Shown here piece after piece: positions 55,110 to 64,000 of a stretch of DNA of 64,000 nucleotides. The notes beneath the pieces are model-generated. The model saw nothing but the letters and a program-made list of their open reading frames with translations, did not search any database and was not told the origin of the DNA. The stretch is from the NCBI RefSeq assembly GCF_032854445.1, contig NC_088295.1:96219805-96283804 (forward strand), written 5' to 3'. The translations under genes were made by a program, and so were the position numbers. Each line of letters opens with the position of its first letter. Position 1 is the first letter of the stretch. The stretch is from Liolophura sinensis. Its lineage: Eukaryota > Mollusca > Polyplacophora > Chitonida > Chitonidae.

Positions 55110-55259
55110 CTACCTGTAGCATCCAACAACAACTGCGTGATCTCTCTCGTATGGTTCCAGGGTCAGCTGCTCCTGAGGTTTCACTTTCTCTCCCTTCAGC
55201 TTGTTAACCTCTCCGGCAAACACAGCCTCTGCCTCTGCCGTTGAGTCTATGCAATTTGC
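55110..55259 (-). CDS. FBL: Fibrillarin exon: C-terminal methyltransferase segment
   Basis: Fibrillarin is the S-adenosylmethionine-dependent 2'-O-methyltransferase of box C/D snoRNPs in the nucleolus. On the - strand after acceptor TTGCACAG the exon reads [40 protein letters not shown] and HAVVVGCYR, closely matching animal fibrillarin. After TAC AG comes a consensus donor GTAGGT (exon end 55114). Without splicing the frame meets TAG at 55110-55112 right after Arg. The entry phase (0) fits the exon at 56487. Confidence 0.95.
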   Translation of the reverse strand, partial: ANCIDSTAEAEAVFAGEVNKLKGEKVKPQEQLTLEPYERDHAVVVGCYR

Positions 55260-55293
55260 CTGTGCAAGGGAAAAGTCAGGGTAAACAATTTAT

Positions 55294-55432
55294 TGATTTA
55301 TTTATTTGATTGGTGCTTGATGCCGTACTCAAGAATATTTCACTTATACGATGGCGGGCAGCATTATGGTGGGTCGAAACCGGGCAGAGCCTGGGGGAAA
55401 TCCACGACCATCGCCAGGTCGCTGGAAGACTG
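55294..55432 (-). mobile_element. SINE 3' fragment in a fibrillarin intron
   Basis: The + strand shows TTTATTTATTTGATTGGTGC (tail), GCCGTACTCAAGAATATTTC and GGGCAGCATTATGGTGGG. It ends after GACCATCGCCAGGTCGCTGG. 5'-truncated copy of the main SINE. Confidence 0.85.
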
Positions 55433-55475
55433 GTAAACAATTAGAAGCTTACACAAAGAAGGTTCCCAAGACACC

Positions 55476-55757
55476 TCACTATGTAGCTGACACGTCTCAC
55501 TATGTAGCTGACACGCCTCACTATGTAGCTGACACGCCTCACTAAGTAGGTGACATGCCTCACTACGTAGCTGACACGCCTCACTACGTGGCTGACACGC
55601 CTCACTATGTAGCTAACACGCCTCACTAAGTAGGTGACACGCCTCACTACGTGGCTGACACGCCTCACTATGTAGCTGACAAGCCTCACTAAGTAGGTGA
55701 CACGCCTCACTACGTGGCTGACACGCCTCACTATGTAGCTGACACGCCTCACTACGT
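55476..55757. repeat. 21-bp minisatellite, left arm
   Basis: About 13 copies of GCTGACACGCCTCACTATGTA with GTA/GTG and TAAGTAGGTGACA variants. It is in frame as (ADTPHYV)n on the + strand and runs directly into the LINE fragment. Confidence 0.9.
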
Positions 55758-56190
55758 GTCTGCTGAATTCGAAAAGATTCGTGACTGGATGACTTCAAAC
55801 AGGCTATCGTTAAACATTAGCAAAACCAAATGTATGGTCATCGGACCAGTATCCTCTTCTCTTAAGGACATTCCTCGGCTTTCTATGCAAAGGCCAGTTA
55901 TAGATTATGTTTCCGAATTTAAATTTTTGGGTATAATGTTTAACAGCAAACTTTCCTGGACGTCCCATATAAGTTACATGTGCAAAAAAGTGTTTTTCTT
56001 AAATATGTAAAACGTTTATTCTATTATTATGTACTTATGATTCACCCAAAACCACCACCATCTTTTATACTTGTACTTCTTTGGGATTGATCAAGCCCTT
56101 TTTGACTTTATTCTCGGCATGCTTTATTTTCTTTAAACATGTTTACTGTAAATATACTTATGGTGAATAAATACAATACAATATAATATG
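55758..56190 (+). pseudogene. Non-LTR retrotransposon 3' fragment
   Basis: Open frame to TAA-type stop at 56010: AEFEKIRDWMTSNRLSLNIS, KTKCMVIG, then YVSEFKFLGIMFNSKLSW and TSHISYMCKKV. The W-x-x-x-N-x-L-x-L-N-x-x-K-T-K and F-K-F-L-G-I signatures belong to the reverse-transcriptase domain of Jockey/CR1/RTE-like LINEs. The frame stops soon after, and the following sequence looks like a LINE 3' UTR ending in an AATACAATACAATATAAT tail. The part encoding the RT end is therefore deleted. 5'-truncated and dead. Confidence 0.85.
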
Positions 56191-56425
56191 TAAACGACGC
56201 ACCTAACTCAAAGCTGATGCACCCTTTCACGTAGCTAATGCACTCATTTGGTAGTTGACACACCTCAGTAAATACCAAACACACCTCTAAGTACCCAACA
56301 CACGTGAGTAAGTACCCGGCACACCTCACCAAGTACCCGACACTCCACTAAGTAGCTGACACACCTCATCGTGCAGCTGACACACCTCACCGTGCAGCTG
56401 ACACACCTCATTAAGTACCCACAAT
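56191..56425. repeat. 21-bp minisatellite, diverged right arm
   Basis: GTAGCTGACACACCTCACTAA-like units, more diverged than the left arm (GTACCCAACACACC, GTGCAGCTGACACACC). It appears to be the same array, interrupted by the LINE fragment. Confidence 0.75.
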
Positions 56426-56486
56426 ATACCTTACCAAACATCTGAGCAGTCTTGCCACAACTCTACCAGGAGTATTAAGTGTTTAC

Positions 56487-56599
56487 CTTGATTGAGATGA
56501 CGACATGGCCTCCGGTCTTGAGGAAGTGGTGAGCGTTGATGGCAACAATGCGAGCCTGATCCGGCTGGGCCACATCAGCAAATATCGTATCAACCATAC
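56487..56599 (-). CDS. FBL: Fibrillarin exon: methyltransferase core
   Basis: On the - strand between acceptor TCTTTAG and donor AAG|GTAAAC, it reads (G)[20 protein letters not shown] and [17 protein letters not shown]. This matches the fibrillarin strand with the catalytic DVAQPDQ region. It has 113 bp, entering with two bases of a split Gly codon and leaving in phase 0. The upstream exons (glycine/arginine-rich domain and SAM-binding GAASGTT motif) were not found up to 64000, so the gene is partial here. Confidence 0.96.
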
Positions 56600-57589
56600 C
56601 TAAAGACAGAAAATCAGCCACTTAAACACGAGCTCTTACCCGTACAGGCTTCGTATAGAAATACTGCAAACACGAGACATAAAACTTTATAAAGATCTAA
56701 TCTACTCTATAAAGACCACAAAAGACTTCGGCACTGTGGCCACTGGCATGGGCTATGGTGTATACTTTGCCTTCCAATAATTGAAGGTTAAGACAGAACC
56801 TGGTTAACATGTTCAATGAAAGATTACAATTCAAAGTATCTTAAACTGTCATTAAAATTCCTGTTCCTGATTTTTTTTCAACCCAGTTCAACTTTAGTGA
56901 AATATCATCTTTACATGGCTGCAGTATTTTCATTATTATCATTATCTCCATTATCAAGAGCAATGTGACATCACTTTCTCAAGCTCTAATGTTGGAAAAT
57001 GGTCACTTTCCACGTAAGAGTGTGAGTTTATAGAAGTCATCTGGGCATGCCAATATTCGGTCCGCTGATTTAATAAAGAAACTCAGTACTTAATTATAAT
57101 CATTAAAATTTAAGTTGTGTTTTGAAAGAAACATGGCTGTGTACAATTACAAATAAATCAATGTTAGAGTAATACCAGTGCATGGTAACTTTCTATTGGT
57201 CAAGAATTGTATCAACTCTTCGAGCTCTATGCATAGAGGTGGCTTCTAGGATAAGCTTTCTTCCCGACCTGATTATTTCGAACATCAGATAAAGCTCCAA
57301 CTCTGTGATTGAAAAATTTTACTGCATGTTATAAAACCAAAGTATAAACAAAAACATTCCTTATCTGCAAAAAACACAAATGAGCCAAATTAAAGTTATT
57401 CAGTTGTGATAAATTCAGGGAAGAAAAACCTACTGCCTCAAATATTTAAGTTCAAACATCACACTGGCATGTTTTCTCTTTTCCACAAATCTGCGGTACT
57501 TTTCTCTGACTGGAATATTTATTATATAAACTGCTTACCAGACCCTAGAAAGAAAAATAATATACGCTTGTATATTGCTTTGAACAGCG
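56600..57589. other. Fibrillarin intron, unique part
   Basis: AT-rich sequence without a recognisable exon on either strand. Confidence 0.5.
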
Positions 57590-60500
57590 TGTCTAAGTAC
57601 ATGTAGGGATTATTGTGGAGAGAATTGCAGAACAGCGTGACTAAGTACATGTAGGGCTTATTGTGGAGAGGATTGCAGAACAGCGTGACTAAGTACATGA
57701 AGGCTTATTGTGGAGAGGATTGTAGAACAGCATGACTAAGTACATGAAGGCTTATTGTGGAGAGGATTGTAGAACAGCATGACTAAGTACATATGGGCTT
57801 ATTGTGGACAGGATTGCAGAACAGCATGACTAAGTACATGTAGGCTTATTGTGGAAAGGATTGCAGAACACCGTGACTAAGTACATGTAGGCTTATTGTG
57901 GAGAGGATTGCAGAACAGCGTGACTAAGTACATGTAGTCTTATTGTGGAGAGGATTGCAGAACAGCGGGACAAAGTAGATGTAGAGCTTATTGTGGAAAG
58001 GATTGCAGAACAGCGTGTCTAAGTACATGTAGGGATTATTGTGGAAAGGATTGCTGAACAGCGTGACTAAGTACATGTAGGGCTTATTGTGGAGAGGATT
58101 GCAGAACAGCGTGACTAAGTACATGTAGGGATTATTGTGGAAAGGATTGCAGAACACTGTGACTAAGTACATGTAGGCTTATTGTGGAGAGGATTGCAGA
58201 ACAGCGTGACTAAGTACATGTAGTCTTATTGTGGAGAGGATTGCAGAACAGCGGGACAAAGTAGATGTAGAGCTTATTGTGGAAAGGATTGCAGAACAGC
58301 GTGACTAAGTACATGTAGGGATTATTGTGGAAAGGATTGCTGAACAGCGTGACTAAGTACATGTAGGGCTTATTGTGGAGAGGATTGCAGAACAGCGTGA
58401 CAAAGTACATGTAGGGATTATTGTGGAAAGGATTGCTGAACAGCGTGACTAAGTACATGTAGGGATTATTGTGGAGAGGATTGCAGAACAGCGTGACTAA
58501 GTACATGTAGTCTTATTGTGGAAAGGATTGCAGAACAGCGTGACTAAGTACATGTAGGGATTATTGTGGAAAGGATTGCTGAACAGCGTGACTAAGTACA
58601 TGTAGGGATTATTGTGGAAAGGATTGCTGAACAGCGTGACTAAGTACATGTAGGCTTAATCGTGGAGAGGATTGCAGAACAGCGTGAGTAAGTACATGTA
58701 GGCTTATCGTGGAGAGGATTGCAGAGCAGTGTGACTAAGTACATGTAGGGATTATTGTGGAGAGGATTGCAGAACACCGTGACTAAGTACATGTAGGGAT
58801 TATTGTGGAAAGGATTGCTGAACACCGTGACTAAGTACATGTAGTCTTATTGTGGAGAGGATTGCAGAACAGCGTGACAAAGTACATGTAGTCTTATTGT
58901 GAAGAGGATTGCAGAACAGCGTGACTAAGTACATGTAGGGATTATTGTGGAAAGGATTGCAGAACAGCGTGACTAAGTACATGTAGGGATTATTGTGGAA
59001 AGGATTGCTGAACAGCGTGACTAAGTACATGTAGGGCTTAATGAGGAGAGGATTGCAGAGCAGTGTGACAAAGTACACGTAGGGATTATTGTGGAGAGGA
59101 TTGCATAACAGCGTGACTAAGTACTTGTAGGTTTATTGTGGACAGGATTGCAGAACAGTGTGACTAAGTACATGTAGGGCTTATTAAGGAGAGGATTGCA
59201 GAGCAGTGTGACAAAGTACATGTAGGGCTTAATGTGGAGAGGATTGCAGAACACCATGACTAAGTCCATGTAGGGATTATTGTGGAGAGGATTGCAGAAC
59301 AGTGTGACTAAGTACATGAAGGCTTATTGTGGAGAGGATTACAGAACAGCGTGACTAAGTATATGTAGGCTTATTGTGGAGAGGATTGCAGAACACCATG
59401 ACTAAGTCCATGTAGGGATTATTGTGGAGAGGATTGCAGAACAGCGTGACTAAGTACATGTAGGGCTTATTGAGGAGAGGATTGCAGAGCAGTGTGACTA
59501 AGTACATGTAGGGCTTAATGTGGAGAGGATTGCAGAACAGCGTGACTAAGTACATGTAGGGCTTATTGTGGAGAGGATTGCAGAACAGTGTGACTAAGTA
59601 CATGAAGGCTTATTGTGGAGAAGATTGCAGAACAGCGTGACTAAGTATATGTAGGCTTATTGCGGAGAGGATTGCAGAACAGCGTGAGTAAGTACATGTA
59701 GGGCTTATTGTGGAGAAAATTGCAGAACAGCGTGCCCAAGTAAATGTTGGCCTCATTGTGGAGAGGATTGCAGAACAGCGTGACTAAGAACATGCAGGCT
59801 TATTGTGGAGAGGACTGTAGAACAGCGTGACTAAGTACATGTAGGGATTATTGTGGAAAGGATTGCAGAACAGCGTGACTAAGTACATGTAGGGATTATT
59901 GTGGAAAGGATTGCTGAACAGCGTGACTAAGTACATGTAGGGCTTATTGTGGAGAGGATTGCAGAACAGCGTGACTAAGTATATGTAGGCTTATTGTGGA
60001 GAGGATTGCAGAACACCATGACTAAGTCCATGTAGGGATTATTGTGGAGAGGATTGCAGAACAGCGTGACTAAGTACATGTAGGGCTTATTGAGGAGAGG
60101 ATTGCAGAGCAGTGTGACTAAGTACATGTAGGGCTTAATGTGGAGAGGATTGCAGAACAGCGTGACTAAGTCCATGTAGGGATTATTGTGGAGAGGATTG
60201 CAGAACAGTGTGACTAAGTACATGAAGGCTTATTGTGGAGAGGATTGCAGAACAGCGTGACTAAGTATATGTAGGCTTATTGCGGAGAGGATTGCAGAAC
60301 AGCGTGAGTAAGTACATGTAGGGCTTATTGTGGAGAAAATTGCAGAACAGCGTGCCCAAGTAAATGTTGGCCTCATTGTGGAAAGGATTGCAGAACAGCG
60401 TGACTAAGAACATGCAGGCTTATTGTGGAGAGGACTGTAGAACAGCGTGACTAAGTACATGTAGGGATTATTGTGGAAAGGATTGCAGAACAGCGTGACT

Positions 60501-62990
60501 AAGTACATGTAGGGATTATTGTGGAAAGGATTGCTGAACAGCGTGACTAAGTACATGTAGGGCTTATTGTGGAGAGGATTGCAGAACAGCGTGACTAAGT
60601 ACATGTAGGGATTATTGTGGAAAGGATTGCTGAACACCGTGACTAAGTACATGTAGTCTTATTGTGGAGAGGATTGCAGAACAGCGTGACAAAGTACATG
60701 TAGGGATTATTGTGGAAAGGATTGCAGAACAGCGTGACTAAGTACATGTAGGGATTATTGTGGAAAGGATTGCTGAACACCGTGACTAAGTACATGTAGG
60801 GCTTATTGTGGAGAGGATTGCAGAACAGCGTGACTAAGTACATGTAGGGATTATTGTGGAAAGGATTGCTGAACACCGTGACTTAAGTACATGTAGGGAT
60901 TATTGTGGAAAGGATTGCTGAACAGCGTGACTAAGTACATGTAGGGATTATTGTGGAAAGGATTGCTGAACAGCGTGACTAAGTACATGTAGGGATTATT
61001 GTGGAAAGGATTGCTGAACAGCGTGACTAAGTACATGTAGGGCTTATTGTGGAAAGGATTGCAGAACAGCGTGACAAAGTACATGTAGGGATTATTGTGG
61101 AAAGGATTGCAGAAGAGCGTGACTAAGTACATGTAGGGATTATTGTGGAAAGGATTGCTGAACAGCGTGACTAAGTACATGTAGGGCTTATTGTGGACAG
61201 GATTGCAGAACAGCGTGACTAAGTACATGTAGGCTTTTTGTGGAGAGGAGTGTAGAACAGCGTGACTAAGTACATGTAGGGATTATTGTGGAAAGGATTG
61301 CAGAACAGCGTGACTAAGTACATGTAGGGATTATTGTGGAAAGGATTGCTGAACAGCATGACTAAGTACATGTAGGGCTTATTGTGGAGAGGATTGCAGA
61401 ACAGCGTGACTAAGTACATGTAGGGATTATTGTGGAAAGGATTGCTGAACACCGTGACTAAGTACATGTAGTCTTATTGTGGAGAGGATTGCAGAACAGC
61501 ATGACAAAGTACATGTAGGCTTATTGTGGAAAGGATTGCAGAACAGCGTGACTAAGTACATGTAGTCTTATTGTGGAGAGGATTGCAGAACAGCGGGACA
61601 AAGTAGATGTAGAGCTTATTGTGGAAAGGATTGCAGAACAGCGTGACTAAGTACATGTAGGGATTATTGTGGAAAGGATTGCTGAACAGCATGAATAAGT
61701 ACATGTAGGGCTTATTGTGGAGACGATTGCAGAACAGCATGACAAAGTACATGTAGGGATTATTGTGGAAAGGATTGCAGAACAGTGTAACTAAGTACAT
61801 GTAGGCTTATTGTGGAGAGGACTGTAGAACAGCGTGACTAAGTACATGTAGGGATTATTGTGGAAAGGATTGCTGAACAGCGTGACTAAGAACATGCAGG
61901 CTTATTGTGGAGAGGACTGTAGAACAGCGTGACTAAGTACATGTAGGGATTATTGTGGAAAGGATTGCAGAACAGCGTGACTAAGTACATGTAGGGATTA
62001 TTGTGGAAAGGATTGCTGAACAGCGTGACTAAGTACATGTAGGGCTTATTGTGGAGAGGAATGCAGAACAGCGTGACTAAGTACATGTAGGGATTATTGT
62101 GGAAAGGATTGCTGAACACCGTGACTAAGTACATGTAGTCTTATTGTGGAGAGGATTGCAGAACAGCGTGACAAAGTACATGTAGGGATTATTGTGGAAA
62201 GGATTGCAGAACAGCGTGACTAAGTACATGTAGGGATTATTGTGGAAAGGATTGCTGAACACCGTGACTAAGTACATGTAGGGCTTATTGTGGAGAGGAT
62301 TGCAGAACAGCGTGACTAAGTACATGTAGGGATTATTGTGGAAAGGATTGCTGAACACCGTGACTAAAGTACATGTAGTCTTATTGTGGAGAGGATTGCA
62401 GAACAGTGTGACTAAGTACATGTAGGGCTTATTGTGGAGAGGATTGCAGAAGAGCGTGACTAAGTACATGTAGGGATTATTGTGGAAAGGATTGCTGAAC
62501 AGCGTGACTAAGTACATGTAGGGCTTATTGTGGACAGGATTGCAGAACAGCGTGACTAAGTACATGTAGGCTTTTTGTGGAGAGGAGTGTAGAACAGCGT
62601 GACTAAGTACATGTAGGGATTATTGTGGAAAGGATTGCAGAACAGCGTGACTAAGTACATGTAGGGATTATTGTGGAAAGGATTGCTGAACAGCATGACT
62701 AAGTACATGTAGGGCTTATTGTGGAGAGGATTGCAGAACAGCGTGACTAAGTACATGTAGGGATTATTGTGGAAAGGATTGCTGAACACCGTGACTAAGT
62801 ACATGTAGTCTTATTGTGGAGACGATTGCAGAACAGCATGACAAAGTACATGTAGGGATTATTGTGGAAAGGATTGCAGAACAGTGTAACTAAGTACATG
62901 TAGGCTTATTGTGGAGAGGACTGTAGAACAGCGTGACTAAGTACATGTAGGGATTATTGTGGAAAGGATTGCTGAACAGCCGGCCGAGAC
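57590..62990. repeat. 48-bp satellite array, about 112 copies
   Basis: The unit is GCGTGACTAAGTACATGTAG, GGATTATTGTGGAAAGGATT, GCAGAACA (48 bp; 47 bp where GGGATT is replaced by GGCTT). Variant units (GAGAGG/GAAAGG, GCAGAA/GCTGAA, CACCGTG, CGGGACAAAGTAGATG) recur in order, giving higher-order repeats. Since 48 is divisible by three, the - strand stays open as a 16-residue repeat (MYLVTLFCNPLHNNPY-like) broken by the 47-bp units. I do not call it coding. Confidence 0.97.
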
Positions 62991-63340
62991 AACATATGCT
63001 ACTATCTGACATAATTTTTGATATAGTCGCTGAATGTAAATTAACTGGTTTGATGTGTGAAGGTTAGAAAAGGACACAAACCTGTACCACAGCATTCTGA
63101 AAAATGGACCTTCAGCCAAATGTAACTGAACTGTTCAACTATGGATGACACAACGTTGCCCAACGTGTTTGATTGGATATAATTATGAAGGAGGTTGGAT
63201 AACTGAGTCATTTGCTCAGTTCTGTCATTTTCTCTTACATTTCATTTGGCAAAATCTTATTTTTTTCAGACTGAAATATGTTCTAGCCAGGTGCTATCAT
63301 AAAGTTAAAGATGTAATGAATCCAGTGAAATTCTCACGAG
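62991..63340. other. Unique sequence after the array
   Basis: AT-rich; no exon recognised on either strand. Confidence 0.4.
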
Positions 63341-63535
63341 AGACCTCTGTGGCCTAGAGGTCAGCATGCTGGCACAGCAGTGACTCTAAAGCCTCTCAGC
63401 ATTGCTGCGCCTATGTTCAAACTATGCTGGCATCCTCTCCAGTCATATTTGGGAAGGTCTGAAAGCAACTTACAGATGGTCTCGAGGGTTTCATCAGTTC
63501 TCTGAGTGGTTCCCGCCTACTATTACAGGGATTCA
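63341..63535 (+). mobile_element. SINE 5' fragment with tRNA-like head
   Basis: Starts GAGACCTCTGTGGCCTAGAGGTC (A-box-like TGGCCTAGAGG). It continues through CAGCAGTGACTCTAAAGCCTCTCAG and a B-box-like ATGTTCAAACTATGC to GGGAAGGTCTGAAAGCAACT and a decayed centre. The tail is missing. Confidence 0.7.
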
Positions 63536-64000
63536 TAGAGTTTTTATGAACCAAAATTCAAAAATTGGGTTTTTGGCAAGAGCTAAATGGGGTTTGAAAA
63601 ATTTTTACCTACTAATGTGGAATCTGAATTAAATTTTTTCTTACAAACCAAGGCAAATTTTATGTTATGTTGTGTAATTATCCACAGATTTCTATAAATA
63701 TTCATTTCACAGTTTGACTTGTTAACGATTATAAGAAGAGAAGAAATTTGGCTTTTTCTAATAAAAACTGTTGGTGTGCAAAATTACATTTACAGGTTGG
63801 GCAAGAACAAACAAGAACTTAACAGCAGACCTTGAATCCAAGAAAAATGCCAACAATGTCCTACATACATTACATTTAAAGGTCGTTGACAGGGGGAGCA
63901 TTAATAAAATAGCTTTTTTGCAGCTACTTCTGTGTTTGAATATTCCTACTTTCATAGGAAGTCAAATACGAGTTACCTCCCTTGTCCAGTAAAGTCTAGT
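63536..64000. other. Window end, nothing recognised
   Basis: AT-rich with two short open frames lacking motifs. The missing upstream fibrillarin exons are not visible here. Confidence 0.5.

Noticed and set aside
47616-55207. Dozens of 60-173 codon + frames (MTRQLPQYWSCFPTM-type repeats)
   Set aside because: They are translations of the 64-bp satellite; all three frames open in turn and copies carry indels, as expected for non-coding repeats.
47508-62990. CRISPR-like arrays
   Set aside because: The repeats are head-to-tail without unique spacers, in an intron-bearing animal genome; they are satellites.
57924-63119. Many - frames of 60-146 codons with a 16-residue repeat
   Set aside because: By-product of a stop-free 48-bp unit; frames break wherever a 47-bp unit occurs, with no start context or unique ends.
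63341-63420. tRNA gene
   Set aside because: A- and B-box-like motifs are present, but they form the head of a SINE and do not make a complete cloverleaf with acceptor stem; the same holds at 34270-34351.

Overview
This is a window of an animal nuclear genome. It is AT-rich and intron-rich, with canonical GT-AG introns of 0.25 to over 8 kb. The spacers carry many ACATGTA-type words, numerous unrelated minisatellites, tRNA-derived SINEs and LINE fragments. The SINE families (tail ending near TTGAGTACGGCGTAAAACACC, and a second one with a related tail) resemble repeats I associate with molluscs and other lophotrochozoans. I therefore favour a lophotrochozoan, probably a mollusc; that assignment is inference.

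Two protein genes can be recognised, and they converge. On the + strand lies an orthologue of the DYRK1A/minibrain protein kinase. Eight coding exons (22499-22701, 25798-25995, 26247-26394, 30106-30392, 32228-32374, 33880-34020, 36491-36773, 37632-38416) join in phase and encode about 729 residues. They cover the [16 protein letters not shown] motif, the nuclear localisation region, the DYRK-homology box, a complete kinase domain with the YQY activation loop, and a Ser/His-rich tail ending in the conserved GVCVQQSPVAS motif. Only the N-terminus is unsettled. Two upstream segments end in the phase required by exon 22499: one at 4395-4530, and a short ATG exon at 14621-14639 directly below a cluster of CCAAT boxes, a GC box and a MEF2-like site.

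On the - strand lies the 3' part of fibrillarin, the box C/D snoRNP methyltransferase. Exons at 56599-56487 and 55259-55114 encode the C-terminal half of the methyltransferase fold. A candidate last exon starts at 47240 going leftward. The 5' part of the gene was not found and is probably beyond 64000.

The unusual content is non-coding. A 64-bp satellite (47.4-55.08 kb, about 120 copies) fills the putative last fibrillarin intron and appears to have grown from the splice-donor end of that intron. A 48-bp satellite (57.6-62.99 kb, about 112 copies) fills the upstream intron or flank. A 77-bp array (8.9-11.77 kb, about 36 copies) lies in the first large DYRK intron. At least a dozen smaller arrays with different units occupy almost every intron. 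DYRK intron 7 holds two degenerate partial copies of exon 7 around a 1.4-kb insert, plus a full-length SINE with a target-site duplication. The space between the two genes (38.4-47 kb) is mostly SINEs, including one whose central domain is tandemly amplified, and minisatellites.

The very many open frames in the arrays are by-products of repeat length and I do not regard them as genes. I found no rRNA, tRNA gene, CRISPR array or prokaryotic-style operon.
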